Of a DNA stretch of 64,000 nucleotides, positions 1 to 11,682 are shown in pieces. The notes below the pieces were generated by a model. That model had not been told where the DNA came from, searched no databases, and was given only the letters and a program-made list of their open reading frames with translations. This DNA is from Anagrus nilaparvatae. Taxonomy: Eukaryota > Arthropoda > Insecta > Hymenoptera > Mymaridae. The position numbers and the translations under genes were made by a program. The stretch covers positions 7,086,501-7,150,500 of the forward strand of contig JAKSXM010000237.1 in the NCBI GenBank assembly GCA_022575985.1, in the 5' to 3' direction. How positions within the stretch are numbered: the stretch's first letter is position 1; the number at the start of each line of letters is the position of its first letter.

Positions 1-1069
1 ATAAATTAAGAATTTTTTTCTTTTAAGTTTTTAGTTTATAATTAAGGCCTTCAAAAATATTATTCAGCTCAGCTTTATATATTTGCAGTCTCGTGTATTA
101 CTTAAGTATCAAGAAATCTATGACTCGTGTTTTGTTTGTTCTTACGATCAATGTTCTAGAGTTCAAAGGAAATTATCTATTACACCATATATGAGTCATG
201 TCAGCCGTAGATACTGATTACTTGATTTCTACAATTAATGAGTTTTTCAACTGCAAAACAGTAAGAATAAACACTGCTCCACAAATGGATTTCATGATAC
301 TTAATACATGAGACTATAAACATAAAGCCGGACTGAATTATATTTTTGAATCCCTTAGTTAAAAGCTAAAAACTTAAAAGAAAAAATTGTTCATTTATTT
401 ATTTATTTTTTTTATGTATGTTTGTTTGCTTTAAAAGAAAAATATATAAAAATACCCTGCCAACTAGCTGGCACTAAGGTTCCTCAAACAATGAGCTTAA
501 TACATTAATATGCCACTGCCATCACCGATTACAACCATGCAATCATGCATACATTTCTCTCTTAATTCCATAATAGTTGTGAAATGTTACCGGTTACTAT
601 ATTTTCAGATATTATTACTTTCATGGAATTAAATGAGGTATTACACACAAAAAAAATATTGCAGCTATTTTAATTTTTTTGTTTTTTTTAATTTTGAAAA
701 AAAAATTTTGAAAAAATTCGGTATCAGATCCAAAAAATTACTATAAACGAACTTTCTAAAACTAGTACTCTAATAGAAATAAATTAGGTACAACGTCCAA
801 AAAGAAAAAAACGCTGCCAAGTAATTGGCACTATGGTTCCTCATTAACAATAACAAAATGTTCTTAATGGTCTATTTTACCTAGTAAAAACGATAATTCT
901 AGATATTAGTACTTTCATGGAAAAAAATTAAATTCTACTTCCCAAAAGAAAAAAAATATTGCTATTTTTTTTTTTATGTAAAAAATTTTGAGAAAAAAGT
1001 TTTCAAAAAATTAAGTATCAATTGGAGATATCGAGTAAAAACGATAATTCTAGATATAAGTACTTTCAT
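1..1069. repeat. AT-rich dispersed repeat array, no gene
   Basis: This stretch holds degenerate copies of a roughly 100-bp AT-rich motif. The core reads like GATATCGAGTAAAAACGATA, then a TCTAGATAT box, then TAGTACTTTCATGG and a run of A. A second motif (GCCAAGTAATTGGCACTATG) occurs near 815 and, diverged, near 460. The same motifs recur around 1.8-2.2, 23.0, 46.9, 52.3-52.6 and 56.4-58.2 kb. I see no coding sequence. Confidence 0.7.
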
Positions 1070-1084
1070 AGGAAAATATTAGGT
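1070..1084. repeat. Left target-site duplication of LINE tail
   Basis: The 15 bases AGGAAAATATTAGGT occur here and again at 1690-1704, on either side of the LINE fragment. They match the dispersed repeat into which the LINE inserted. The last T could belong to the poly-T run. Confidence 0.75.
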
Positions 1085-1689
1085 TTTTTTTTTTTTTTTT
1101 TTTTTGGGCCCCTTCAAGAAGGGGCCTTTTTCGTAGGACGAGGAGAATGCATTTACGCATACCATACACGCGTACTGTATGGTTATATGGGACTCAACCT
1201 CAAATTTGTATCTGGGGTTGCCCAGATATACACAATTGAGGAATTACAATACCCACTAAACTCCCCACCCTCCTGCATTTATGACAATATCATAGAATCC
1301 GGACCGGGACTCCCTGTTTAGGTATTACTTCGGTCCGGAAACAATGCAGCCCAGGCATTTCTTCGCCATACCCTGTCAATAAAGGAGGAGATTTTCCTAC
1401 GAGAGGAAACCTTCCTCCTTTTTTCCAATCAGTGTCGCCCGTACGTACTCTGCCACACTGTACCAGTTAGCGGCACTGCGCAGCATTTCCGGGACGACTA
1501 CTTCCGGCCTCCATTCATCGAAGGGCGGTCGCCCTTCAGCGAAGCGAGGACACCCAAAAAAGGTGTGCTCAGCGGTATCCAGCTCGCCCGGGCAATGCAA
1601 GCATTCCGGAGATGTCACCTTGCTCCACTTGAAAAGCATATCGCGGAAATAACCGTGACCAGTTAGGAACTGTGTGAGGTAGAAGTCTA
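1084..1689 (-). mobile_element. 5'-truncated non-LTR retrotransposon (R1-like LINE) 3' end
   Basis: Read on the minus strand, this is the 3' end of a LINE: the end of the RT-bearing ORF, a 3' UTR, a short GC-rich stem-loop (GGGCCCCTT / AAGGGGCC at 1106-1126) and a poly(A) tail (poly-T at 1084-1105). The flanking 15-bp duplication shows it is a target-primed insertion that was truncated at its 5' end. Only about 600 bp is present, so it cannot be autonomous. Confidence 0.85.
1397..1689 (-). pseudogene. C-terminal fragment of LINE ORF2
   Basis: The minus-strand frame is open from the truncation point to a stop at 1397. It begins with the FYLTQFLTGHGYFRD-type motif that follows the RT domain in R1-clade LINE proteins. 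A cysteine/histidine cluster follows (CLHC, then AEHTFFGC), the usual C-terminal CCHC-like motif of that clade. The annotated ATG at 1639 is internal and not a real start, because the upstream part of the protein is missing. The R1-type assignment rests on motif recognition. It could belong to a related I/Jockey-group clade. Confidence 0.8.
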
Positions 1690-1704
1690 AGGAAAATATT
1701 AGGT

Positions 1705-2387
1705 ACTAAGTCCAAAAAGAAAAAAAATATTGCTGTTTTTTTAATTTTTTTATGCAAAAAGTTTCGAGAAAAAAAAATTTCAAAAAATTAAGTGTGAGAT
1801 TGGAGATATCGAGTAATAACCATATTTTCAGATATTGGTACTTTTATAGGAAAAAATTAGGCACTACATCCAAAAAGAAAAAAAAAATTGCAGTTTTTTT
1901 TTTTTAATTTTAAGAATAAAATTTGGAAAAAATTAAGTATCAGGTCCAAAAAATTACTATAAACAATATTTCTAAAACTGGTAATTCCACAGAAATAAAT
2001 TAAGTACTGCGTCCATAAAAAAAATAAAAATCGATATTTTTTGTATTTTTTAGTGAAAAAAATTTCGAGAAAAAAATTTTCAAAAAATAAATTATAAGAT
2101 TCGAGATATCAAGTAAAAACGATACTTCTAGATATCAGTACTTTCATGGAAAAAAATGAGGTATTACATCCAAATTAAAATAAACTTATAAACGGTTTGT
2201 GTACACACAACCAAAATGCATGGAACATGTTTAATAACATCTGAGCATAGACACACGAAAAGCAATACAATTTCTTATTTTTATAATTTGTAATTATCAC
2301 CTTTGCTAAATGTTAAAAGATTCTAAACCCAAACTATTCTGATTCCCTAAACGCGTATTATTCTAGGTCCCTAAATCAAAAATATTC
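1705..2387. repeat. Dispersed AT-rich repeat flanking LTR element 1
   Basis: Three further copies of the dispersed motif lie between 1705 and 2180. They are followed by a block (about 2190-2387) ending in ATTCTAGGTCCCTAAA-like short repeats. This block occurs again in inverted orientation at about 22784-23000 and, diverged, at 53480-53700. No ORF is seen. Confidence 0.7.
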
Positions 2388-3485
2388 TGTAACGAAGCAT
2401 TTTCGCTACAAATGCACATATATATATTGCATTAATATGTATATATATATATGTGCATAAGCACGAAATAAGCCGCCCGTATACACACACAACCGACGGC
2501 AACTTATACTTTTTTTTTAAATTGAAATTTATCGCCGCCTGGCCCAGGGGGCAGTAACCAGCGGTTAAGAAAAAGAAGATTCCTACGGCGCAAGTATGTT
2601 GCGCCGGAAGAACGAGGGAAGAAAAAAAAAAGAGATCAGAGTGCGTTCAGCTAGCAACAAGTACACGCACGGATATTATATCATTACGAGTGACTCCGGA
2701 TTATTAAAAAATTTGCTAAAATTTTGGAACAAAAGTCACGTAAAGCCCTTCCGGTTCGTAATTAATCACATTTAATCAAATTGTTATAAAATAGTCGCGA
2801 CTTAAAAGTAAAGTGTCATTAAATCATAAAGTGACTTATAAAAATTAGAAAAACACAATCAACAGCAGTCTTTCTTGAAGAAGCTTTTAGCAGCCGCCGA
2901 AGAGGTACAGAGTGGACTCCCTCGAGCGTAACCTGCAAAAATAAATAATTCTACGAGAAGCCACAAGTCGTTGTCAAAGCATCAGCTGCAGCCGCCATCT
3001 CCGAGAGTTCTCCAAGAGTTCATCGAACCGGTAAAATATTACATGTGCTTCGGGTTCAATGTGTGTGTGCGCGGTTCGGTTTCTTTAATAGTGTACAAAA
3101 ATATTGTAAAAAGTTTATTATAAAATTATTAAGCCTAAAGGCTATTTTTCATATAAATTAAATAAAATTATTAAGTTTTTCATTATATTAAAATATTGGA
3201 GTTTAAGCTTTATTAGTGCATGTTCATGTGTTACCCATTAATTAGTTTAACCCTTTATTTAGAACTCCGCCTACTTTCCGAGGAGATCGTTTCTTATGCA
3301 AGAGCTAGCCCAGTAACAAGGTAAGAGGTCAATCCCCCGTATTATCATTGTTATTATATAACAAGATTACCGGCGCGTGTCAGTTAAAAGGCGCTCTTAT
3401 AAAAATTTATTAACTGACACCTGCTTGCCGAAAATAATAAATATAACTAAAGTAATTAAACTGACCCCAAAATAACCTCGTTATA
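2388..3485 (+). repeat. 5' LTR of element 1
   Basis: This LTR begins TGTAACGAAG and ends ACCTCGTTATA, length 1098 bp. Comparison with the 3' LTR (1099 bp) by eye shows four substitutions and a one-base difference in a T run. That is well under 1% divergence and points to a recent insertion. Confidence 0.93.
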
Positions 3486-3487
3486 AG

Positions 3488-3505
3488 TGGCGCCTCAACG
3501 TTTTG
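3488..3505 (+). other. Primer-binding site of element 1
   Basis: TGGCGCCTCAACG starts two bases after the LTR. TGG at this position is the usual complement of a tRNA CCA end, and TGGCGCC is common in lysine-type primer sites. The particular tRNA is an inference. Confidence 0.6.
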
Positions 3506-5349
3506 AGCAAAATATGATAAATTTTTATAAAAAAAAAACAAATTAAGTAATAAAAATTTTCTTTTCAAATAAATAAAATTTTTTTTTTTTGCAAATAACG
3601 GCCATGTTTAAATTTTTTTTTGCAGACATTCCCACATTTTTGTTAGCGCATGCGTAATAAATTTATTTTTTTTTAGCACAGAAGCTTATAAAAATATTAA
3701 TTAATATTAGCATATAAAAGTAAAAATATATCTGATTAATTGAATAATTAAAATTTATAATTATTATTCAGCATTGCACATAAAATAATATAAAAATTAT
3801 AAAAAGTTTTTTTTTATATATGCAGAGATATATAATTCTTATGCTATAAGAGAGCGCATGCGCCAGCAAAAGAAGAAGAAATTCACACGTGAGCGCATTT
3901 TTTTTTTCTGCTCAGACTATACTACAGAGGTCTTTATATAAAAGAAAAAGAAGGAGTGCACGCGTGCACGTTTTTTTTTTCTGACTCTCTTACAAAATTT
4001 TTTTTTATATAAAATTTTTTTTTTATCTTTGTAAATTTTTTTTTTATGATTTAAAAAAAAAGAATTTATTAAATAAATTCAAAAATTTCCTTTTTTATTA
4101 CGGCACCCAGACCCGATTTAATAAAAAAAAAAATTACATGAACATAGCACACAAAAATTTTCTTTTAATGAATTATAATTAAGTAAATTAATTAAATAAT
4201 AGAAAAATTATTAATTTGTATAACGCCAAATTATATTTATATAATACACAAGCGAAATTCGAGAGTGAATGTTGTATGCCGTATGAGAGAGAATTATTTT
4301 CAGGAAATATAATATTTTTTTTTAAACATAAAAGAAAATAAATCGAAATTTTTTTTTGTTATTATTAAAAGTAAAATAAATTAATTAACAATATTGTTAA
4401 CATCTCTGTAAAATCTTAAGAGATTGCCTTTATTTTAACGTGTTACAAAATATTTTCTTTTTTTCTCTTGCGTTTTGAAAATAGTACCTTACTCTACAAG
4501 GGCGAAAAAGTTGAATTGTGCGAAACGCATAAAAAAAATTTATTTTCTTTTAAAATATTACCAAATATTTCTATTTTTATTATTTATCACATATAAAACA
4601 ACTATTTATTTAAATTTATTATTATTTTTACAATAATTTTATATATATGCTCTCCAATTTATTTACAATCCTTAATCCTATTATACCAGTATTTAATATA
4701 CAGCCTCAAAGCTTTATCCCAAGCTTTGTGCCTACAAACTGACAAATTCTCGCTTAATACGGTAAATTCCTTTTGCCAAGGAATTTCCACGCCATAATAA
4801 ACATTCATATACCGATTAAAGTAAAATCAACCCTTTATAATCAAGATTATAACAAGGTTTTATTCAAGAATACACAAGAATAAGTCAAGATTTTTTTTCT
4901 TAATCAAGATACATAAATTTTGCAAGGCATTTTTTTTTATTATTATAGCTACACAAGAATTATAAAATTTTTTTTTTATTTATTCAAGATTACTCAAGAC
5001 TCATAAAATCTTCAAGATCACTCAAGACTTTAAAATTCTCAAGAAAATATTTTTTTTTTAGGAAAATAAGTCCCTTGCGCCGCGTTTTCAATAAGAAAAA
5101 GACAGTAATTTATGCAGAAGATTATCCCTACGCGAAGTCAGTGGGAAAAATATAAAAAAAAAAATATTTTGACCTGCTTCGTATTATTTTTTTTATTATT
5201 AAAATTTCTTATTTAATTTTAAATTCAATCCATTTATTTTACTGTCACTTTTTCTCTAAGGGAAGGGCGAGCATTTTAGGAACCCTAAAATAAAAAAAAA
5301 AAATTTTTTTTTGCTTTCTTTGGATTTTTATTTTTTTTGAGTAGTCAAA
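3506..5349 (+). other. Long AT-rich leader of element 1
   Basis: About 1.8 kb lies between the primer-binding site and gag. It is rich in T and A runs and has no ORF of note. It probably serves as the 5' untranslated and packaging region of the genomic RNA. I see no clear splice sites or ordered repeats in it. Confidence 0.6.
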
Positions 5350-8130
5350 ATGAATAAAAAACGTAATAATCAAGTACAGCCGGTCCGCATGTCAAGAAGA
5401 AGGCAAACTTATGAACAAAGGCCTGAAGTACAAACATTATTGAATACAATAGATAATATGGAATTCATAGACGTAATTAAAAAGTTAGATGAATATGGGC
5501 TGTCATATAGCGGTAGTATGGACACAATAAAAGACAGGCTTTTCCGATATCAAATTAAAATAATGGACGAAAGAGCCCCGTACAACTGGAGCCATAGTGA
5601 AGACAAAAGGCCAAACGATTTCTTGCCACCGACTCTGCAACACGCCTTAGATATGCCATCAATGGATGAGCAAGTCAGGAGTTCGACGTTGAACAGCGAA
5701 GTCAATAGACATGTTTCTGAATTAAATAACGTCAGACTTAAGAATCCAGCTTATAGCGCGCCAGTTATCACAACGGCCCAAAATTCACAAACACGACCAA
5801 CTTATGTACAAGTTTTAGCTCAAAATTCGAATGTTAGCCAAGTAGCTCTTACGTCTTCAGCGGCGGCCGCGGACGTTAATGTAAGCAACCCACTTACGAC
5901 AACGACAGCCAGCTGCGATCCCGTGATGAGCACTGGTTACATAAGGCAAAAGAATAATAATAACAATAGCCAGGAAATTCCAGCTAATCACAATAATAAT
6001 TTGACTGAGTCACGACCGAGCGATAAAACGCAAAATCGCACGTCGCTGCCAATTACTAGGTTCGAGAAATCTAGCACGCGTAATAATTATGAACAGCTAC
6101 GCGGCCAGCCAAGAAATAATACGCAACAATGGTTGAGAACTCCTCTAGGTGCTCAAGGGAGCCCACAATGGGATAATTACCCGTTCGGTTTTCATCCGCA
6201 CAGCAATGTTTTAGCTCGGGTCCCAACAGCTAAAAGCTCAAGTGGATCTGAAAATGAACAAAATCAAGCCAAAAACGCACAGAATAAGCAGCGCGTTCAA
6301 AACGCAAAGAACGACCTTGACGACGCTGACTTAGCTGATTCAGAAGAAAACGCGTACAGCAGCTCAGAAATTTCTTTACCAAAATCCCAAACAGCTGCTC
6401 AAAAAGAATTAGCCCTTTTGAAAAAGCAAAGAGCAGCTTTACGAAAGGAGGTAGCGCTGGCAAAAGAGGTGATGGAAGAACTCCGTAAAGAGAGAACCAT
6501 AAGCCAACGGGGCAGCTCAGCGGGCTCGTTGAGATCACATGCGTCAATTGCCAGCAAAAGCTCCCGAGAAAGGGAACATACAAAAGCAGAAAACGAAAAA
6601 CTGCAAAAAGAACAAGAATTCATAGAACAACAAAGATTAGAAATTGAAAAATATAATAATCTCAAGCAGAAAGAAAATAAAAAGAAAAATAGCAAGAGTA
6701 TAGACGGCAGCCTTAAGTCAAAAACTAATAAGACGAAAAAGACTGAGAAAAATATTTTTATGAATTCGGGTGTAGAAAATTCCGAAGAATCTGAAATTGA
6801 AGTTATGTCCAGTATTAAGAAGTCCTTCAATTTAAGCCTATCTAAGCGTACAGAAGCCGGGAAGGTACTCAAAATGTGGAACCTGAAGTTTAACGGTGAT
6901 ACCAAAAAAGCCGAAGAATTTTTATTTAAACTTAAGGATTGCTACAAGACTTCAGGACTCTCTTTCATACAAATGAAATACGGCCTAACGTCGATGTTTG
7001 AAGAGCACGCCATATTATGGTACAGAACAGATAGAGATAGCCTCGATACCTGGGATGATTTCGAGACGGCCTTCCGTAATCGTTTCGTTCCGTATATGGA
7101 GGACGAGGATTACCTTGAAGAGCTTCGAACTCGAACGCAAGGCAAGGGCGAGAATATAGCCACATTTTTATGCGCTTTCAGGGCAATAGCTGATAATTTG
7201 TCACAACGCCCTAGTGAGAAAAAGTTAGTGGAAATGGCTCTCAGGGTACTTCATCCAGAATACCAACGAAGCTTAGAAGCTTATCGGCTAACCAACACTA
7301 TCACAAGCTTCAATAAATTATTGGACTTAGGTCAAAAACACGAAAAATTGGCTGAAGTAAGAAATAAATATTCAGCCCCAAAAGACAAAAAGAACTCGAA
7401 GGTACCAGATTTAGCTTATGACGACAAAAGCGTGAAAGCTAAAATAGCGGCTGTTACAGAAACAGTAAACGCTTCAGTAAACGTGCCTGAAACCGGCGCG
7501 GGCGATGCAACAGAAAATACACCAGCCAAAGGGAAACGCAAGCCCAAAGGGCGCGGTAAACAAGTAAAAACGGAAGAGCTAGCAGCATTAACTACCTCTG
7601 GGGACAACAATCAACAGCCACAGTTGAGGCAGCAACAAGGATCGCAGCAGCAGCGCCAGACACAGCAACAGCGCGTGGGTCAACAGCAGCAGCCTAGATC
7701 ACAGCCTCCACGGCAAGCTCAGCCAGTAATGCAGCCTATAGCTCCTTCTCCCTACCCATGGTTTCCTCACACGTTTGCGGACCCAAGTTATTTCGCACAA
7801 ATGATGCCTCAATGGAATCAAGGTTCAATTCCAAGCATGCAATTCTCAAGATCGCAAAATAACAATAATAATGTGAATAATTCACAAAATTCACAAAATA
7901 ATACGCGACGACCAAAATTCAATAAGCCGCGATTCCCTGCTCATTGCGTCATGTGCCAAGACACGAACCATAGAACTCTACAATGTCCACAGTTAAATAA
8001 ACGGGATATTTGCTTGCTCTGTGGCAAACTCGGTGTCAGGTATACCAACTGTACCTGCCCAGTAGCTACTCAATATAGAGCGGGAAACGCTCAGCTGGAG
8101 ACGGGACTGGCTCCAACGACCTCCAGCTAA
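5350..8130 (+). CDS. Gag polyprotein of LTR element 1
   Basis: This 926-residue structural protein is intact. An N-terminal SAP-like segment (about residues 37-70, with DVIKKLDEYGL and DTIKDRLFRYQI) could bind nucleic acid. A long Asn/Ser/Gln-rich stretch and a charged coiled-coil-like region (about 345-470) follow. The Retrotrans_gag capsid domain spans about 509-665. A Gln-rich tract (about 755-800) precedes two C-terminal zinc knuckles. The first knuckle is canonical (C866, C869, H874, C879). In the second, the histidine position is Val896 (C888, C891, V896, C901), so it should not bind zinc normally. The start is the ATG in a CAAAATG context with no competing upstream frame. At over 900 residues it is long for a Gypsy Gag. 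Pol follows in the -1 frame. Confidence 0.9.
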   Translation: MNKKRNNQVQPVRMSRRRQTYEQRPEVQTLLNTIDNMEFIDVIKKLDEYGLSYSGSMDTIKDRLFRYQIKIMDERAPYNWSHSEDKRPNDFLPPTLQHALDMPSMDEQVRSSTLNSEVNRHVSELNNVRLKNPAYSAPVITTAQNSQTRPTYVQVLAQNSNVSQVALTSSAAAADVNVSNPLTTTTASCDPVMSTGYIRQKNNNNNSQEIPANHNNNLTESRPSDKTQNRTSLPITRFEKSSTRNNYEQLRGQPRNNTQQWLRTPLGAQGSPQWDNYPFGFHPHSNVLARVPTAKSSSGSENEQNQAKNAQNKQRVQNAKNDLDDADLADSEENAYSSSEISLPKSQTAAQKELALLKKQRAALRKEVALAKEVMEELRKERTISQRGSSAGSLRSHASIASKSSREREHTKAENEKLQKEQEFIEQQRLEIEKYNNLKQKENKKKNSKSIDGSLKSKTNKTKKTEKNIFMNSGVENSEESEIEVMSSIKKSFNLSLSKRTEAGKVLKMWNLKFNGDTKKAEEFLFKLKDCYKTSGLSFIQMKYGLTSMFEEHAILWYRTDRDSLDTWDDFETAFRNRFVPYMEDEDYLEELRTRTQGKGENIATFLCAFRAIADNLSQRPSEKKLVEMALRVLHPEYQRSLEAYRLTNTITSFNKLLDLGQKHEKLAEVRNKYSAPKDKKNSKVPDLAYDDKSVKAKIAAVTETVNASVNVPETGAGDATENTPAKGKRKPKGRGKQVKTEELAALTTSGDNNQQPQLRQQQGSQQQRQTQQQRVGQQQQPRSQPPRQAQPVMQPIAPSPYPWFPHTFADPSYFAQMMPQWNQGSIPSMQFSRSQNNNNNVNNSQNSQNNTRRPKFNKPRFPAHCVMCQDTNHRTLQCPQLNKRDICLLCGKLGVRYTNCTCPVATQYRAGNAQLETGLAPTTSS

Positions 8131-11100
8131 ATAGTGGAGTCGCAAGCGTAACTACGCAAACAATAATTAAGGACAAGAGCGAAGCGTTAGCAGAAACCAT
8201 CAATGAAAAAAAGGTCAGCCTTGCCCAAGGACGCGAACCTGCCGAGGCGTCTGCTACAAGCGACTCAAAAAGCAACAAAAATAATAAAAATGAAAACTCA
8301 AATGGAAATCAAAAAAATTCACAAGAAATTTCTCAATTAGCCGAAAATGTTCAAGAAGAACCGGAAAATTGCGACGCTTCTCACGTCGATAACCGACTTT
8401 TCTTCGATATAAATATAGCCGGCATAAATATGAAAGCTCTTTGTGATTCAGGTTCTATGGCTTCCTACTTAGGTCCCAAATACGCAGAGAAATTCAAAGA
8501 CAGGTTAAAGCCAATTGGCTCAGCATTAATTGACGCTACGGGAAATATCTCCCCAGTTAACCAAGTCTTGAAAGTTTGGTTCGACGTAGATGGACAGTCG
8601 GAACCTATAAACCTGAAAGTTTCTGAAAACATACAATACGACATGGTATTGGGCGTAGATTTTGAAAAAGCCTTTGGCCTAGAAATTTGTGCAAGCGCAG
8701 GTGAATGGAGGCGAAGGCACGGCAGCGAACAATGGCATAAATTTAACGCGCATAAAAGTAAAAATGATCCGCAGCTCTACGGAGAGTGCGCCGGAATCGA
8801 AGAAATTTCAGCCTCGCAAAAGGACATTATTATGCAAGTAGTAAAAGAATGCCTGCCCCCACAGCCACAGCCCCATGGAAGAACACATCTAATTAAGCAC
8901 AGAATAAGGGTCAGACCAGATGCCACACCAGTAAGACATAAATTAAGAAGAATGTCGCCAAAAGTCTTGAATCTCGCCATAGAAGAAGCTAAAAAGTGGC
9001 TTAAGTTAGGGATAATTGAGTATTCAAAAAGCTCGTGGTGTAGCGCTCCAGTTATGGTGCCACGCAACGACACCTATCGTTTATGCGTGGACTATCGTGA
9101 CGTCAACAAAGTCACTGAAAAAGACGCCTACCCCCTCCCTAATCTCGACTCGGCCTTAGATAAGCTCAGAAGAGCGAAATATTTATCAAAAATTGACCTT
9201 AGTAAAGCTTTTTTACAAGTCCCGTTAGAAGACGATTCTAAGCCGTACACGGCGTTCGCACTGCCAGGACTTGGCCTAATGCAATTCACAAGAATACCTT
9301 TTGGAGTCACAGATGGGCCAAAAACCTTTCAAAGGCTGATGGATAAGATAATAACGCCAGATCTCGAGCCCTTCGTCTTAACGTATCAAGACGATATAAT
9401 AATAGCCACTGAAGATTTTCAAGAACATCTGAAATATTTAAGAATAGTCTTCAAAAAGCTAATCGACGCAGGCTTATCAATAAATCCGGATAAATGTGAT
9501 TTCGGATGCTCATAAGTCGTATATTTGGGATTTATTCTAGACGCCGAGGGTTTGCGCCCTGATAAAGAGATAATCAGGCCAGTCTTAGAATATCCTGCGC
9601 CGACTAATATAAAAGAACTACGCCGATTCTTAGGCATGGTAGGATGGTACTCACGTTTTATTAATAATGTAGCCGAATTAAAAATTCCGCTGGTTAAACT
9701 TCTGCACAAAGACATAAAGTGGTCTTGGGGAGCAGAGCAGACAGAGGCATTTGAAAAACTCAAATTAGCTTTAGTCAGTACGCCTGTCTTAGCCAGACCA
9801 GACTTTAGTCTCCCGTTTACGGTCCAAACGGACGCCAGCAATATGGCGATCGGGGCAGTTCTTACTCAAATGCACGAGGACGGAGAGCATCCAGTAGTAT
9901 CAGCCGAGTTTTGGCAGCCCAAGAGCAAAATTACAGCGCCACAGAACGCGAATGTTTAGCTCTTTTATGGGCAATAAAACGACTGAGACCGTACCTAGAA
10001 GGTTACAAGTTTACTGCCATCACGGACCACTCCAGCCTTAAGTGGCTAAGTAATTTAAAAGAGCCAACCGGCAGGCTAGCCCGCTGGGCTCTAGAACTGC
10101 AGCAGTGGGACTTCGATGTTGTGTATAGAAAAGGCAGTTTAAACCATGTTCCAGACGCCCTGTCTAGAATTTCTTATAAAGACCTCGCAGAAACGGACGA
10201 AGACGAAGAAATGGATTATCTATCGGCCTTAGAAGAATTATCAGATCCATGGTACACAAGAAGAATGCATGATGTCACTCAAACCCCATGGAAACTGCCA
10301 AACTACAAAATAGAAGAAAATAGACTATATATACACAAAAAGGACCAGTTAGTAGATCCTATAAGTGGCAACAAGCATAATTGGCGTTTAGTACTGCCCC
10401 AAGGGCAAAGATTACAAGCACTACAAGAAATGCATAATACGCCGTGGTCAGGACATTTCGGAGTAGCAAAAACGTACCAACGCCTAGCTACGGATTATTA
10501 TTGGCCAGGAATGTACCACGACACGGAAAAATACGTCACTACATGCTTAGATTGCCAAAGACATAAAGCAGTCCAAACAGCCCCGCAAGGCTTAATGGGA
10601 AAACGCATAGTCGAACAACCGTGGACTGTAGTTGCAGGCGATTGTATGGAATTCCCGCGAAGTAAAAACGGTTTCAAATACTTAATCGTTTTTCAAGATT
10701 TGTGCACGCGAATGATTGAGCTAAAGCCTTTAAGGAAAGCCAACGGAAAAACCGTCGCTAACGCCTTCGAAGAGCTCATACTCTTCCGCTGGGAAACTCC
10801 AAATTATTTTTTGACTGACAACGGTTCGGAATTCGACAATGAACACACCCGAAAGCGAACGCTACGGAACGCTCGAATCGTAACCTCAAACAAATGATCA
10901 GAATGTTCGTTGGAGAAGACCACAGGGACTGGGATAAGCATCTGCACGAATTCCGACACGCAGTAAATACAGCCATACAACAAACGCTAAAAACATCGCC
11001 AGCATACCTAAATTATGGTCGTCAGCCAAAAATGGTAAAAAGCCTCAGACGACAACTCGAACAGCCCACAGAAGGCAAAATCACACCTGTGCAAGAAATA

Positions 11101-11682
11101 GACCCAGAAGTTTGGAAAGACAGACTTAAAAGACTAGACGTACTACGTGACTTAGTAGCAAAGCACATAGACGACGAACGAGACAAACAGAAGCAGCGCT
11201 ATGATAAGGGTTGACTTGACGTCTCCTTTAAGGAGGGGGATAGGGTCCTCAGAAGGACTCAGCCTCAATCGTCAGCCGAAAAACACTTCTCTGCAAAGCT
11301 CGCGCCCAAGCGAGAAGAACCCGATGTTATAGCCAAAGTCCTATCGCCAACAGTGTATTTATTGAAAAATTCGCCGGGAAGAATACCCAAAGTACACGCG
11401 GAAGACTTAATAAGACTGAAAACTCTCCCTTCTAATGATCCCACTTTCCAAATCAATAACACAGAAAACTCACAAACAAATATTTTTTCCAGCAAAAACG
11501 ACAATGAGGGGAAGCTTCCGAGGCCGACCGCAAATCAGCCTACAACTGTTAAAAAAAAAAGAGGGCGACCGAGAAGAAATCCAGGAAGCCCAAGACGAAG
11601 AGGCGGCAATAATGCCATTGACTCCAGTAATACCAACGACGACGACAGAAGAGGCCCCTACAACCTCCGCCGTCGAAAGTAG
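8079..11682 (+). pseudogene. Pol of LTR element 1 (protease, RT, RNase H, integrase), disrupted
   Basis: Domains in order are as follows. The aspartic protease has a DSG active site at 8445-8453. The reverse transcriptase has motif A with Asp at 9195 and a YQDD box at 9384-9395. RNase H follows (TDASN, then TDHSSLKWL). The integrase has an HHCC zinc finger (about 10440-10560) and a DDE core, and a degraded GPY/F-like C-terminal module lies at about 11290-11420. Four lesions are visible. There is a TAA at 9513-9515 after the YQDD box. A one-base loss in a T run near 9905-9912 causes a frameshift. A deletion of about 58 bp falls between the second catalytic Asp (10817) and the Glu (10867), leaving 50 bp where D,35,E spacing needs 108, and it shifts frame again. 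A TGA lies at 11212-11214. The ORF ends in YNLRRRK. Confidence 0.92.
8082..8128 (+). other. Predicted -1 ribosomal frameshift signal, gag/pol of element 1
   Basis: The heptamer GGGAAAC (8082-8088) lies in gag phase as G GGA AAC, the canonical X XXY YYZ form. It falls inside the gag/pol overlap, because the pol frame is open from 8079. Four bases downstream, AGCTGGAG (8093-8100) can pair perfectly with CTCCAGCT (8121-8128). A -1 slip here enters the pol frame directly. The motif was seen directly and its function is inferred. Confidence 0.75.

Noticed and set aside
6230..6905. Minus-strand ORFs within gag of element 1
   Set aside because: They are antisense shadows of the gag reading frame.
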